The translations under genes and the position numbers were made by a program. This document shows positions 9,175 through 18,851 of a DNA stretch of 64,000 nt, piece by piece (the stretch's first letter is position 1; the number at the start of each line of letters is the position of its first letter). The stretch spans positions 2,170,001 through 2,234,000 of the forward strand of contig NZ_CP062163.1 in assembly GCF_014844095.1 (NCBI RefSeq), written 5' to 3'. The DNA comes from Brevibacillus sp. JNUCC-41. Its GTDB lineage: Bacteria > Bacillota > Bacilli > Bacillales > DSM-1321. The notes under the pieces are model-generated. The model searched no databases and was not told the DNA's origin. It was given only the letters and a program-made list of their open reading frames with translations.

Positions 9175-10578
9175 ATGAACAATACAATTGGTGTCATTGG
9201 TTTAGGGGTAATGGGCAGTAATATCGCGTTAAATATGGCTAGTAAAGGGGAACAAGTGGCTGTCTATAACTACACAAAAGATTTAACGGATCAGCTTGTT
9301 GCTGAATTGGATGGTCAGTCGATCCATCCGTATTACGAAATCCAAGACTTTGTTCAGTCACTTGAAACCCCAAGAAAGATTTTTCTAATGGTGACTGCGG
9401 GTAAAGCGATCGATTCGGTGATCACTTCATTACTTCCTTACCTTGAATCAGGTGATATTATCATGGACGGTGGTAACTCCCATTACGAAGATACTGAACG
9501 CAGATATGATGAATTGAAATCTAAAGGATTCAGTTATGTAGGAATTGGTATTTCCGGTGGAGAAGTCGGGGCGTTAAAAGGACCTTCAATCATGCCAGGC
9601 GGAGATAAGGAAGCCTATGAAAAAGTAGCTCCAATCCTGACAAAAATCGCAGCCAAAGTAAATGATGATCCTTGCTGTACCTATATCGGACCAAAAGGAG
9701 CAGGTCACTTTGTGAAAATGGTACATAACGGGATTGAGTATGCGGATATGCAATTAATCGCCGAAGCTTATACGTTTTTAAGAGAAAAACTGCATTTAGA
9801 AGTTAATGAAATTGCTGACATCTTCGAAACATGGAATCAAGGCGAACTGAAAAGTTATTTAATTGAAATCACAGCCGAAATTTTAAGGAAGAAAGATGAA
9901 GTAACAGGCTTACCCTTGATCGATGTGATTCTTGATAAAGCAGGACAAAAAGGCACAGGAAAATGGACCAGCATGCAAGCTATTGATAACGGAATACCAG
10001 TTTCGATTATTACAGAGTCTTTGTTTGCTCGTTACATTTCCGCTTTAAAAGAAGAACGGGTTAATGCAGAAAATATTTTAACAGGCCCTGAAAACGATCA
10101 GCAAAAATTGGATAAAAATGAGTGGATTGATTATATTAGACAAGCGTTATATATGGGAAAAGTTTGTGCATACGCGCAAGGTTTTACTCAATATAAAATG
10201 ACTTCTGAACTTTACGGCTGGGATTTGCCTTTAAAGGATATTGCGCTGATTTTCCGCGGTGGTTGCATCATTCGTGCCGAATTTTTAAACGTCATTAGCG
10301 AAGCCTATCAAGAGCAGCCGAATCTGGCTAATTTATTAATCTCACCGTATTTTACCGAAAAGGTTACGGACTATCAGGTAGGATTGCGAAAGGTTGTCTG
10401 TGAGGGAATAAATTCCGGTATCTCGTTTCCATGTTTAAGCGCTTCACTCACTTATTACGATAGTTATCGAAAAGGCATCTCTAATGCTAACCTTTTGCAA
10501 GCACAACGTGATTACTTTGGTGCACATACCTATGAACGACGTGATCTGGCAGGAGTCTTTCACACAAACTGGCAGTAA
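9175..10578 (+). CDS. gntZ: 6-phosphogluconate dehydrogenase (decarboxylating)
   Basis: The product oxidises 6-phosphogluconate to ribulose 5-phosphate and CO2, finishing the gluconate route. Its 467 residues start with a Rossmann motif (GVIGLGVMGSNIALNMA) and contain IMDGGNSHYEDTERR and GISGGEVGALKGPSIMPGG, the 6PGDH substrate-binding signature. The ATG at 9175 has AAGGAGC upstream; the frame is open back to 9088 but that part is the hairpin region. As the last gene of gntRKPZ I name it gntZ. Bacilli usually also carry gndA elsewhere. Confidence 0.92.
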   Translation: MNNTIGVIGLGVMGSNIALNMASKGEQVAVYNYTKDLTDQLVAELDGQSIHPYYEIQDFVQSLETPRKIFLMVTAGKAIDSVITSLLPYLESGDIIMDGGNSHYEDTERRYDELKSKGFSYVGIGISGGEVGALKGPSIMPGGDKEAYEKVAPILTKIAAKVNDDPCCTYIGPKGAGHFVKMVHNGIEYADMQLIAEAYTFLREKLHLEVNEIADIFETWNQGELKSYLIEITAEILRKKDEVTGLPLIDVILDKAGQKGTGKWTSMQAIDNGIPVSIITESLFARYISALKEERVNAENILTGPENDQQKLDKNEWIDYIRQALYMGKVCAYAQGFTQYKMTSELYGWDLPLKDIALIFRGGCIIRAEFLNVISEAYQEQPNLANLLISPYFTEKVTDYQVGLRKVVCEGINSGISFPCLSASLTYYDSYRKGISNANLLQAQRDYFGAHTYERRDLAGVFHTNWQ

Positions 10579-10742
10579 TAGAAAGTGACAAAGACACAGT
10601 CATTCTTCAATAATCGTTCGTATTTTACTTCAATAAGGGTGCTGCTTTGGCAGCTCTTTTTCTTATGTAACAAAAAGGTGGTGTGAGGGGGGGGGAGCGA
10701 AACTCCGGGCGGGAAAGGCTTGTCCAGGGGAGACCTCAAATG

Positions 10743-10780
10743 CTGTAGACAAACTCGATTTTCATCGAGTTTGTCTACAG
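10743..10780. repeat. 17-bp perfect inverted repeat
   Basis: CTGTAGACAAACTCGAT and ATCGAGTTTGTCTACAG are separated by 4 bases. There is no T run on either side, so it is not a standard terminator. It lies between the convergent ends of gntZ and the 115-residue minus-strand gene. A partial similar word (TAGACAAACT) occurs at 14452-14461. Confidence 0.7.
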
Positions 10781-10817
10781 TCTGGAAGCCTCTAATTAAA
10801 GAGGGTGGAAATATTAG

Positions 10818-11165
10818 TTATGGCATTCTAATTGGTGTATTTAATTGATGATAATCCCTATATGATCGATAAGATACAATTTTTTTATCCTGATAATGTC
10901 CATCCAACTGCAAAATTTTAGATCTATTGGTTTCTAAATAATAATTATAACCGTTTGTTTCTAAGTTATGGAAGGTATAGGGAATTCCAAGCATTTGTTT
11001 CTTGGCGACTTTTACATCAGGGTGATGTTGTATATAATAGGCCAATTGTTGTACAGATGTTGATGGATTGTCTGTGATATTAAATAATGTTTCCTTAATA
11101 TTAGTTTTTAAATTATTCAAAGTAGTTTTTGCTTTATGTTTGGTTTTGTTGGAACGCCTTGTCAT
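10818..11165 (-). CDS. Hypothetical basic protein
   Basis: The 115-residue product begins MTRRSNKTKHKAKTTLNNLK, strongly basic, followed by a segment that looks globular (SVQQLAYYIQHHPDVKVAKK, then tyrosine-rich NGYNYYLETNRSKILQLDG). The ATG at 11165 follows GGGAGTG; a GTG nine bases earlier would overlap that site. No membrane segment, signal or known domain is visible. It stands alone on the minus strand. The basic N-terminus might bind nucleic acid or the spore core, but that is a guess. Confidence 0.6.
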   Translation of the reverse strand: MTRRSNKTKHKAKTTLNNLKTNIKETLFNITDNPSTSVQQLAYYIQHHPDVKVAKKQMLGIPYTFHNLETNGYNYYLETNRSKILQLDGHYQDKKIVSYRSYRDYHQLNTPIRMP

Positions 11166-11479
11166 AAATATCACTCCCTACTCTGATTTATAGTTAAAAG
11201 ATGTATTATGTTATTACCAATCAGCAAACGGAGTAAACACAAACCTGGGGGAAAGATAAAGTCTTGGTAGAAAAGATAATGTTTTTTGGTAGGTTTAATG
11301 CCTATTTTAAGTGGTATATAAAGGATATAGTTTTATAGCAGTTTATTCCCCTTGCTCCCTTGATTATGTTAGGGATTTTTTACGAAAGTGTATCGTTTCA
11401 AGAATAATGTCGACAAGTAGCACGTATTCTTCTTTTGATTATTACTAATTATTTCTGCATATTAAAGGAGTGATATATC
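11166..11479. other. Intergenic, promoters only
   Basis: Divergent spacer between the minus-strand hypothetical gene and the CxxC protein. AT-rich; I see no gene, repeat or structured RNA in it. Confidence 0.4.
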
Positions 11480-11680
11480 ATGAGACAAATGTGTATTTAC
11501 TGTTTTAAATGGGCTGACATAGATACGATGACACCAATTTTTGAACAAGGTAGGGAGTTCGTCAATTATTATTGCGAAGATTGTGTTACTGCTGTTATGG
11601 ATAATTTGTTTAAGCTCCCATACAAACATGGTCGTTCCTATTCCGATGTATGCGAACAATCAAGAATACACTTGCATTAA
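11480..11680 (+). CDS. Small protein with two CxxC motifs
   Basis: A 66-residue protein with CIYC at residues 5-8 and CEDC at 32-35, spaced as in a zinc ribbon. It follows an AAAGGAGTG ribosome binding site at good spacing. No membrane segment is present. Such proteins often bind zinc and act as small adaptors or regulators, but I do not recognise this one. The transcript probably ends at the GGGCTTTTTTT tract near 11740. Confidence 0.6.
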   Translation: MRQMCIYCFKWADIDTMTPIFEQGREFVNYYCEDCVTAVMDNLFKLPYKHGRSYSDVCEQSRIHLH

Positions 11681-11811
11681 GCAAAGCCTTTTAAAAGTTA
11701 AGCGATTGCTCATAGGCCATCTCAATAGAGAAGGGCTTTTTTTGTTCTTTTCTTAATAATATTGCATTTGCTTACTTTATTTAATATAAATGGGGGACAT
11801 GATACAAACGT

Positions 11812-11886
11812 CGCTCAAATCACTTAATACAGGGGGCGAGATTCAGAAATGAGTGCTCACCCAACATATGAATATCATTAGAGTTG
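11812..11886 (+). repeat. Dispersed repeat, copy 2
   Basis: Matches 1-80 (ATGAGTGCTCACC core and flanks). In this copy the shared ATG (11850) opens a ten-residue peptide ending at 11882, and a terminator follows immediately, as in copy 1. Confidence 0.6.
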
Positions 11887-11921
11887 AAGGCCTCCCACAG
11901 TTTATATGGGAGGCCTTTTCA
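11887..11921 (+). terminator. Terminator after repeat copy 2
   Basis: AAGGCCTCCCA and TGGGAGGCCTT form an 11-bp stem followed by TTTC. It occupies the same position relative to the repeat as the hairpin at 80-108. Confidence 0.75.
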
Positions 11922-12029
11922 TACTCAGTTATTGTATTTTCATGGTTGCCGTTTAATCGCTCGTTTTCACTTACAACATGTAATGCAAGAAGCCCATATG
12001 TGTTCATCCTGAGGGGCATATTCACTGAA

Positions 12030-12190
12030 GTACATTTTGCAACGGAAAACTAGATTTTGATTTGATCTTACTTTCTATTTTAATAAGCGGCATAGGAGGC
12101 AAAATTCTCGCTGTTCGATAGGCACTTTCCACAATGCCAACCAGACGAAACGCTGGAATTTCGCCTGCTGTCTTTGTTTCCAGTGTGTTG
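12030..12190 (-). pseudogene. C-terminal remnant, possibly an oxidoreductase
   Basis: On the minus strand a frame reads GEIPAFRLVGIVESAYRTAR followed by ILPPMPL, which resembles the last helix of Gfo/Idh/MocA-type oxidoreductases (ESAY-SAR). The upstream part is out of frame and there is no start. This is a tentative identification of a short fragment. Confidence 0.3.
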
Positions 12191-12995
12191 CTTGCTTTTC
12201 CTTTACTGATGTGATGAGCGCAAGATCAAGTAATTATTTCAAGCCATACGATTTTGCAAGACTTTCACTGATAACAATCACTTTCATATGGTGAGCGGTT
12301 AAGGGCTATTCACTTCTCATCAATGATAATTCACGAGTCATTTGAAGGGGGGAATCTCCCGTTTGAGAAACATTAACATAAGCTTTTTTTGTGGTCCGGC
12401 TTGTTTCGTTGTTGAACTTGCTACTTGTTCTTATGCAGTGAAGGTAAAGGCCATTAGCCGCTTTACATCAACTTAAACTTAGATTGAGCTATGTAGTAAA
12501 AGTGTTTGAATATGTGTGGGAGAGAAGGGGGAGAAATCGATTCTGGGACTTATCCGAATGATTATAGTGAGATTTAATGAACATGTATCGTGAACAATTG
12601 ATTGAGATGTTTTTAGAAAGAAAAAAAGGGGGTGGTTTTTATCGGTGCTTTTACAGGGTATTTTAATTAATGATTTTAATAATCGATTTTACCTCTTTGA
12701 AATGTAATTTTAAAAATATAAATATCAAATTGAAATGATGCTCGAAATCATATATACTGAAAATTGAGAATTATTGGTAAATATTAGCTAGGTTTGGAAA
12801 ATATCCGCATTTATCAGCTTTAGAGTAAGATAACCAATCGCTACCCAGAACGGAAAAGGATACACGATGATCGCATTATGGGATTGCGATGCCTGGTGAA
12901 AAAAGAACGGAATGAATGAGAAATTATCTTTCGATAGGAATCAAAAGACAAAGTTGTTCCTTAGTTACTAAAGTGCGATTTTAAAGGGGTGGAAA
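12191..12995. other. Long spacer without a recognisable gene
   Basis: About 800 bp with stops in all frames. AT-rich, with poly-purine stretches near 12540 and 12625. Apart from the AAAGGGGTGG ribosome binding site before 12996 I see nothing I can name. Confidence 0.4.
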
Positions 12996-14372
12996 ATGAT
13001 GAATATATGGACAAGCTGCACACTTAGTACAATTCTGGCTCTTTCCTTACTAGCGCCATCCGTGTCTTTCGCTAATGAAAATCCAAATCAGGAAGCCGCT
13101 GTGAGTAAGGAGACCGCCAGCCAGTATCCCGTGTTAAAGAAAGCCAAAAAACCTGAAGAAGCGGGCTTTTCGTCTGAAAAGCTGGAAAAGGTGGATCAGC
13201 TTATTGAAATGGAAGTGGCTGTGGGTTTCCCTGGTGCTGCCCTGATTGTCATAAAGGACGGAAAAATCGTTAAAAATGAAAGTTATGGGTACAAACAGAA
13301 ATATAATGAACATACACCTCTTAAGAAGTTTAAGAAAATGGAAAATGAAACGTTATTTGACCTTGCTTCAAACACGAAGATGTATGCAACCAATTTTGCC
13401 ATTCAGAAATTGGTCAGCGAAGGAAAGTTAAATATCCAGGCAAGAGTCCAGCAATACATTCCTGAATTCAAAGACACAAAGGAGGATGTGATCAAAGGAA
13501 AGGACAATCTGAGGATTATTGATGTTCTCCATCATACAGCAGGCTTTAGACCTGATCCGCAATATCATAATCCAAAGGTTTCGAAAGAACTCTACTCCCA
13601 GGAACGGGATAAAACCATCCAGTTCATTTCTAAAACACCGCTCACATATGTACCCGGGACACAGAATGTATACAGTGATGTCGATTATATGCTGCTTGGC
13701 GCCATTGTTGAAGAAATAACAGGTAAGCGGCTTGACACCTATGTTGAAAATGAATTGTACAAGCCGCTTGGTTTGAAAAATACAAAGTTCAATCCTCTTC
13801 AAAAGGGCTTTAAGCCAATGGATTTTGCTGCAACTGAATTGCTTGGTAACACCCGGGACGGCGTGATAGATTTCCCTAACATCCGCACATACACACTTCA
13901 AGGGGAAGTACATGATGAAAAAGCCTTTTATTCGATGGGGGGAGTTTCAGGGCATGCTGGTCTTTTCTCCAATACGCAAGATATGGCCGTTCTCCTGCAG
14001 GTGATGCTGAATGGCGGGGGATACGGTAAACATATGTTGTTTGATCAAGAAACCATCGATGAATTCGTCGCACCTTCCGCAATGAATCCTACATATGGAC
14101 TTGGGTGGAGACGAAATGGCGATGCTAGCATGGAGTGGATGTTCAGTCCTTATGCGAGCGACAGTGCCTACGGTCATACTGGATGGACTGGGACGGTCAC
14201 GATCATTGATCCGGAGAAGGATTTAGGGATTGTGCTACTAACTAATAAAAAGCACTCTCCGCTCGTTGACCCTGTAGCCAATTCCAATCAGTTTTTTGGC
14301 GATTTATTCAAAACAGGAAGCTATGGAAGTGTTGTGACTGCGATTTATGAAGCATTGGAAACGAATGAATGA
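12996..14372 (+). CDS. Secreted serine hydrolase (AmiE/YbbE-like, beta-lactamase fold)
   Basis: The 458-residue product has a signal peptide (about residues 1-26, ending SVSFA) and a class C beta-lactamase fold: catalytic SxxK at S125-NT-K128, YSD at 226-228, and an HTG triad in GHTGWTG near the C-terminus. It resembles B. subtilis AmiE (YbbE), an exported amidase that cuts the peptide from MurNAc during cell wall recycling; penicillin-binding protein 4*-type esterases are the alternative. The mur/nag genes that accompany amiE in B. subtilis are absent here. AAAGGGGTGG precedes two adjacent ATGs (12996 and 12999). Confidence 0.8.
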   Translation: MMNIWTSCTLSTILALSLLAPSVSFANENPNQEAAVSKETASQYPVLKKAKKPEEAGFSSEKLEKVDQLIEMEVAVGFPGAALIVIKDGKIVKNESYGYKQKYNEHTPLKKFKKMENETLFDLASNTKMYATNFAIQKLVSEGKLNIQARVQQYIPEFKDTKEDVIKGKDNLRIIDVLHHTAGFRPDPQYHNPKVSKELYSQERDKTIQFISKTPLTYVPGTQNVYSDVDYMLLGAIVEEITGKRLDTYVENELYKPLGLKNTKFNPLQKGFKPMDFAATELLGNTRDGVIDFPNIRTYTLQGEVHDEKAFYSMGGVSGHAGLFSNTQDMAVLLQVMLNGGGYGKHMLFDQETIDEFVAPSAMNPTYGLGWRRNGDASMEWMFSPYASDSAYGHTGWTGTVTIIDPEKDLGIVLLTNKKHSPLVDPVANSNQFFGDLFKTGSYGSVVTAIYEALETNE

Positions 14373-14387
14373 ATATCTCCATAAAGT

Positions 14388-14422
14388 AAAGGCCTCCGAT
14401 TAAAGTCGGGAGGCCTTTATTC
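14388..14422 (+). terminator. Terminator of the serine hydrolase gene
   Basis: AAAGGCCTCCGA and TCGGGAGGCCTTT form a long stem with a T-rich tail 15 bp after the stop codon. Confidence 0.8.
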
Positions 14423-14467
14423 TTGTTATATGAATGTGTGGATTTCTTTTAGACAAACTTTAATTTT

Positions 14468-14595
14468 TTACACAGTTTGGGCAAGGATTAGATTTTTGTA
14501 TGCTCCGTCTTGATGGAGCAAATTATCATGGGCACCTTGTTCGATGATTGCCCCATTTTGTACAACGATTATGCGGTCGGGGTGTTTAATTTCAG
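14468..14595 (-). pseudogene. C-terminal fragment of an ABC exporter ATPase
   Basis: The minus-strand frame reads EIKHPDRIIVVQNGAIIEQG followed by AHDNLLHQDGAYKNLILAQTV and a stop. This is the H-loop-to-C-terminus stretch of fused ABC transporters (normally TIKHADRIIVL-DGRIVEQGTH). The ATPase core and membrane domain are missing; homology stops abruptly near 14595, where an unrelated fragment on the opposite strand begins. Confidence 0.6.
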
Positions 14596-14832
14596 GAGCG
14601 ATCAGGCAGGGGATGACTATAAATCCATTGGCATCACCTAATGGGTGTAACGGTGCGGGCTTCATTTTTAATTGAGGTTCTCGTGGATATACCAGGTGTA
14701 AATTACCTAGGTTTAATGATGTTCTCTTTTGTAGGGGCAGGTTTAGGTGCTGCATTGGTTTTCGGGATTACGTCGTTTTCTAGAGGTGGCCTTATATCTG
14801 TAAAGCTCGCGTTGGCGGGCTCGGCCACTTAG
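14586..14832 (+). pseudogene. Remnant of a multi-pass membrane protein (EIIC-like)
   Basis: One frame gives GDDYKSIGIT and, after a shift at about 14638, the next gives MGVTVRASFLIEVLVDIPGV followed by YLGLMMFSFVGAGLGAALVFG. The run is continuous protein-like membrane sequence reminiscent of PTS-type EIIC subunits but too short to assign. The frameshift and missing N-terminus mark it as dead. Confidence 0.4.
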
Positions 14833-14968
14833 TCCTTGCTTAGCTCACTTTCTACCGCTTTTTTGCATTCACTGGTTTTCAAAGAATATTGATGAGAGCT
14901 GTATAGGTAGAAAGCTGCATTGGGGAGTGATGAATCATCCCCTGAAAGATTTATTTTCAAAAAATATA

Positions 14969-14998
14969 TTGACTGAATGGCTTGTATCCGCTTACAAT
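14969..14998 (+). promoter_or_regulatory. hut promoter with overlapping cre box
   Basis: TTGACT (14969-14974) and TACAAT (14993-14998) are 18 bp apart. TTGTATCCGCTTACAA (14982-14997) overlaps the -10 element and matches the cre consensus with one mismatch, predicting CcpA repression of histidine use, as in B. subtilis. Confidence 0.65.
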
Positions 14999-15046
14999 AA
15001 TATTTAGTTATTAGTGTATTTAGAAAATTGTAAAAGAGGTACTTGC

Positions 15047-15496
15047 ATGACAAATGAATTCGACAGAAGAATCGGGCGCCATGCAATCATGTACGCGTTT
15101 GCGGACGAAGAGGAAGAAGCCATATTGACGAATGATCTAAAGCGGATGGATTGGCTTTATGGAAAAGGTAAAGTCGGTTCAATGGAGCTGCAGAAAATAG
15201 TTGCGGCCATTGAGACATCAGCGAAAAGACTTGGATTAGTCAATCCCGATATGTATCGTGAAATGCATGCGCTGTATCATGCGATCATCGAAGCACTCCA
15301 AGGAGTGACACGCGGCCAAGTCGAGCTTGGCGGCCTTTTGAGGACTGCGGGCCTTCGGTTTGCAATCGTTCGGGGCAGGCCGTTTGAAAACGGGGACGAA
15401 GGTGAATGGATTGCTGTCGCCGTGTATGGAACGATTGGAGCACCGGTTCGGGGATTTGAACATGAAGCCGTTGGCTTGGGAATTAACCACATTTAA
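15047..15496 (+). CDS. hutP: HutP, histidine-responsive antiterminator
   Basis: HutP is an RNA-binding protein that, with histidine and a divalent metal, binds NAG repeats and lets transcription pass a terminator ahead of hutH. The 149-residue product matches the family across its length ([20 protein letters not shown] at the start, [20 protein letters not shown] near the end). The ATG at 15047 gives the usual length; a longer frame from 15014 has no ribosome binding site. The target terminator lies directly downstream at 15531-15580. Confidence 0.9.
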   Translation: MTNEFDRRIGRHAIMYAFADEEEEAILTNDLKRMDWLYGKGKVGSMELQKIVAAIETSAKRLGLVNPDMYREMHALYHAIIEALQGVTRGQVELGGLLRTAGLRFAIVRGRPFENGDEGEWIAVAVYGTIGAPVRGFEHEAVGLGINHI

Positions 15497-15509
15497 ATAA
15501 TTAAAAGCC

Positions 15510-15580
15510 TATAGTTATTTTAGTGAAATAGGGGGCTGTATTGAAAGACTGGATAAGTCTGTCAATATGGCCTCCTTTTG
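15510..15580 (+). promoter_or_regulatory. HutP-responsive terminator between hutP and hutH
   Basis: A TGTATTGA-AGACT / AGTCT-TCAATA stem, extended by GGGGGC/GGCCTCC (15531-15575), is followed by TTTT. Just upstream and on its edge are TAG triplets (TATAG, TTTAG, ATAG), the type of NAG repeats bound by HutP. Position and layout match the B. subtilis hut attenuator. Confidence 0.75.
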
Positions 15581-15611
15581 TGTGTTTAAAAAAAGAATAG
15601 GGGTGCAGGAA

Positions 15612-17129
15612 ATGATAATGTTAACGGGTCAAACTTTAACGATTGAAGAAGCGAAAAAAGTATTGTATGGAGAGGCATTTGTCTCGGCTTCTGCCGAAAG
15701 TGTTAAGAAAGTGGAAAAAAGCCGGGAAGCGGTTGAAAATATCGTGAAACAAAAGAAAGTCGTCTATGGCATCACAACAGGTTTTGGAAAGTTCAGCGAT
15801 GTTTTGATTGAGTCTGAGGACGCAGAGCAGCTACAGTGGAATTTGATTCATTCCCATGCTTGCGGAGTCGGGGAACCGTTTCCAGAGGTGGTTTCGAGAG
15901 CTATGGTCCTTCTCCGTGCCAATGCGCTATTAAAAGGGTTTTCAGGCGTCCGTCCTGTCGTCATAGAACGTTTGATCGATCTTTTGAATGCTCATATCCA
16001 CCCGGTCATCCCTCAGCAAGGTTCTCTTGGAGCAAGTGGGGACTTGGCGCCGCTTTCCCATTTAGCGCTAGTATTGATGGGAGAAGGGGAAGTGTTTTAT
16101 AAAGGAGAGCGAATGGAGGCCATCGTAGCTTTATCGAAGGAAGGCATTCTTCCAGTGACACTTAAAGCAAAAGAAGGTCTTGCATTAATTAACGGAACAC
16201 AGGCCATGACGGGGATGGGCCTAGTAAATTACATCGAAGCTGAACAGCTGGCCCATCAAACTGAAGCGATTGCTTCACTGACTTTAGAAGGATTACGCGG
16301 CATTGAAGATGCCTTTGATCCGGATGTCCATCTAGCACGCGGTTACCGCCAGCAAACAGAGGTCGCGGAACGGATCCTTCGCATGATCAGCGGCAGCCAG
16401 CTCATCACCAAGCAAGGAGAACTGCGGGTACAGGATGCTTATTCGCTCCGCTGCATCCCGCAAGTGCATGGTGCATCATGGCAAACTCTTGATTATGTAA
16501 AAGAAAAATTGGAGATCGAAATGAATGCGGCGACGGATAATCCGCTTATTTTTGACGATGGGGAAAAGGTTATTTCAGGGGGTAACTTCCATGGCCAGCC
16601 GATTGCATTTGCGATGGACTTCATGAAAATCGCTGTTGCCGAGCTTGCGAACATTTCAGAGCGCCGCATTGAGCGACTCGTCAATCCTCAGCTGAATGAT
16701 TTACCGCCATTCTTAAGTCCGTCACCTGGCTTGCAGTCGGGAGCGATGATCATGCAATATTGTGCAGCTTCACTCGTCTCTGAGAATAAAACACTCGCAC
16801 ATCCTGCAAGCGTGGATTCCATTCCATCTTCAGCGAACCAGGAAGATCATGTAAGCATGGGAACGATTGGGTCCCGACACGCACATCAAATCATTCAAAA
16901 CGTCCGCCGCGTTTTGGCGATTGAACTCATTTGTGCCCTGCAAGCGGTGGAATACCGTGGAATAGAAAAGATGGCTCCGTTTACAAAAGAGTTTTATACG
17001 GAAGCAAGAAAGCTCATTCCAAGCATTACACAAGATCGTATCTTTTCAAAAGACATCGAAGCAACGGCAAGTTGGTTACATCAAATCGATTGGAATTCAT
17101 TTATTAATAGGAGTTTGCCTACAACTTAA
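15612..17129 (+). CDS. hutH: Histidine ammonia-lyase
   Basis: The product converts histidine to urocanate and ammonia in the cytoplasm. Its 505 residues contain the self-forming MIO triad A141-S142-G143 within [14 protein letters not shown], and the full lyase core follows to the end. Two ATGs (15612, 15618) are possible starts; the first is listed. It is controlled by the HutP attenuator. Unusually, no hutU, hutI or hutG follows: the next gene is a permease. Urocanate would accumulate or need enzymes encoded elsewhere. Confidence 0.9.
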   Translation: MIMLTGQTLTIEEAKKVLYGEAFVSASAESVKKVEKSREAVENIVKQKKVVYGITTGFGKFSDVLIESEDAEQLQWNLIHSHACGVGEPFPEVVSRAMVLLRANALLKGFSGVRPVVIERLIDLLNAHIHPVIPQQGSLGASGDLAPLSHLALVLMGEGEVFYKGERMEAIVALSKEGILPVTLKAKEGLALINGTQAMTGMGLVNYIEAEQLAHQTEAIASLTLEGLRGIEDAFDPDVHLARGYRQQTEVAERILRMISGSQLITKQGELRVQDAYSLRCIPQVHGASWQTLDYVKEKLEIEMNAATDNPLIFDDGEKVISGGNFHGQPIAFAMDFMKIAVAELANISERRIERLVNPQLNDLPPFLSPSPGLQSGAMIMQYCAASLVSENKTLAHPASVDSIPSSANQEDHVSMGTIGSRHAHQIIQNVRRVLAIELICALQAVEYRGIEKMAPFTKEFYTEARKLIPSITQDRIFSKDIEATASWLHQIDWNSFINRSLPTT

Positions 17130-17360
17130 TATGAAGTGCGGAATATCCGAATAAACGTTAGGCTTATAGCCCTTTGACTTGGGTTTTAGGCCTAACATCG
17201 TTATGTAAATGCAACATAGATCCCAGAAATCCAAAAAGGTCCCGGCATTAGAGAAAATGACTTTGAAATTGTAATAAATGCAGGAAATGACCATTGATGG
17301 AATAATCGGCTTTACCTATTCGTGCTCGATTAAATATGCACTTTTGGAGGGTAATCTAAT

Positions 17361-18851
17361 TTGGAAAATCGGCAATTGCAACCACCTGTCATAAATGAAC
17401 AAAACCAGCCGTCAAATACTTTACAAAGGAAGCTAAAAGCGCGCCACCTTACGATGATTTCGCTGGGCGGTGCAATCGGAACAGGACTGTTTCTCGGAAG
17501 CGGGCCGGCCATTCACTCTGCCGGGCCTGGCGGTGCTCTGGTCGCCTACGCCGTAATAGGTATAATGGTGTATTTTATTATGACAAGCCTCGGGGAACTG
17601 GCATCATTTATGCCAGTCAGCGGAGCTTTCAGTACCTATGCTATACGTTTCATTGATCCGGCATTAGGGTTTGCGCTTGGTTGGAACTATTGGTTCACTT
17701 GGGCGATGACTCTTGCCGCAGAACTATCTGCGGCAACGATGGTAATGAAGTTTTGGTTTCCTGACAGCTCGTCTTTTTTATGGAGTTCTTTGTTTCTAGT
17801 TTTGATATTCTTATTGAATTACGTATCCGTTAAAGGGTATGGCGAAGGGGAATATTGGTTTTCCCTCATTAAAGTCGCAACCATCATCATTTTTATAGTT
17901 GTCGGAATATTGATGATATTCGGAATTATGAATGGGGAAGCGATTGGTTTTAAAAACTTCACAGTTGGTGACGCTCCGTTTGCCGGTGGTTTTTTGGCAA
18001 CATTGGGTATTTTCATTGCTGCTGGATTTTCTTTTCAAGGTACAGAAATAGTCGGAGTTGCAGCAGGTGAAAGTGAAGACCCGGCAAAAAATGTACCTCG
18101 TGCAGTTCGCAGCATTTTTTGGAGAATCTTCCTCTTTTACATCCTGGCCATAGTTGTTATTGGATTGATCGTTCCCTATACGAATGGCAATCTGCAGGGA
18201 CACACAATCATGGTTAGCCCGTTTACGATGGTGTTTGAAAAAGTGGGACTGGCATTTGCTGCTTCCGTGATGAATGCCATCATTTTGACAGCCGTATTAT
18301 CCGCTGGTAATTCAAGCCTTTATGTGACAAGCCGAATGTTGTACTCAATGGCAAAAGAAGGCCTGGCACCGCAGATTTTCGGGAAGCTTAACAAGCGTGG
18401 CGTTCCCATTTGGGGACTGATTGTCACTTCACTTGTAGGGATGTTGGCCTTTTTTGCTTCCGTTTTCGGTGATGGAGTTATTTATATTTGGCTTATGAAT
18501 GCGGTTGGAGTCACTGGATTTATATTTTGGCTGGGTATAGCGGCAAGCCATTATCGGTTTAGAAAGGCTTACATTGCCCAAGGGTACTCGCTGGACGATC
18601 TTCCCTATAAATCAAAATGGTTTCCTTTCGGACCGATATTTGCCTTTACTCTTTGCTTTTTCGTTTTATTGGCGCAAAACTATCAAGCCTTTCTTGGCGA
18701 TGGCATAAACTGGGCAAGTGTGATTGCTGCCTATCTTGGCATCCCATTCTTTTTGATAATGTGGCTTGGTTATAAGTTCATTAAGAAAACAAAAGTAATT
18801 CCGCTGGAGGAATGCCAAATCGATTTTGATGAACATAGGAATGCAAAATAG
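17361..18851 (+). CDS. LysP-like amino acid permease
   Basis: The 496-residue protein has about 12 membrane segments and AAT-family hallmarks (LKARHLTMISLGGAIGTGLF near residue 27, GPGGALVAYAVIGIMVYFIM, FALGWNYW). It imports an amino acid with protons. The sequence is LysP-type (lysine permease), but the position after hutH suggests histidine as a possible substrate; this is inference. The TTG start has GGAGG ten bases upstream. A paralogue of very similar sequence is at 33503-34981. Confidence 0.8.
   Translation: MENRQLQPPVINEQNQPSNTLQRKLKARHLTMISLGGAIGTGLFLGSGPAIHSAGPGGALVAYAVIGIMVYFIMTSLGELASFMPVSGAFSTYAIRFIDPALGFALGWNYWFTWAMTLAAELSAATMVMKFWFPDSSSFLWSSLFLVLIFLLNYVSVKGYGEGEYWFSLIKVATIIIFIVVGILMIFGIMNGEAIGFKNFTVGDAPFAGGFLATLGIFIAAGFSFQGTEIVGVAAGESEDPAKNVPRAVRSIFWRIFLFYILAIVVIGLIVPYTNGNLQGHTIMVSPFTMVFEKVGLAFAASVMNAIILTAVLSAGNSSLYVTSRMLYSMAKEGLAPQIFGKLNKRGVPIWGLIVTSLVGMLAFFASVFGDGVIYIWLMNAVGVTGFIFWLGIAASHYRFRKAYIAQGYSLDDLPYKSKWFPFGPIFAFTLCFFVLLAQNYQAFLGDGINWASVIAAYLGIPFFLIMWLGYKFIKKTKVIPLEECQIDFDEHRNAK

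Noticed and set aside
13428-13913. 161-codon minus-strand frame inside the serine hydrolase gene
   Set aside because: Lies fully within a recognised coding sequence with catalytic motifs on the other strand; composition is not protein-like.
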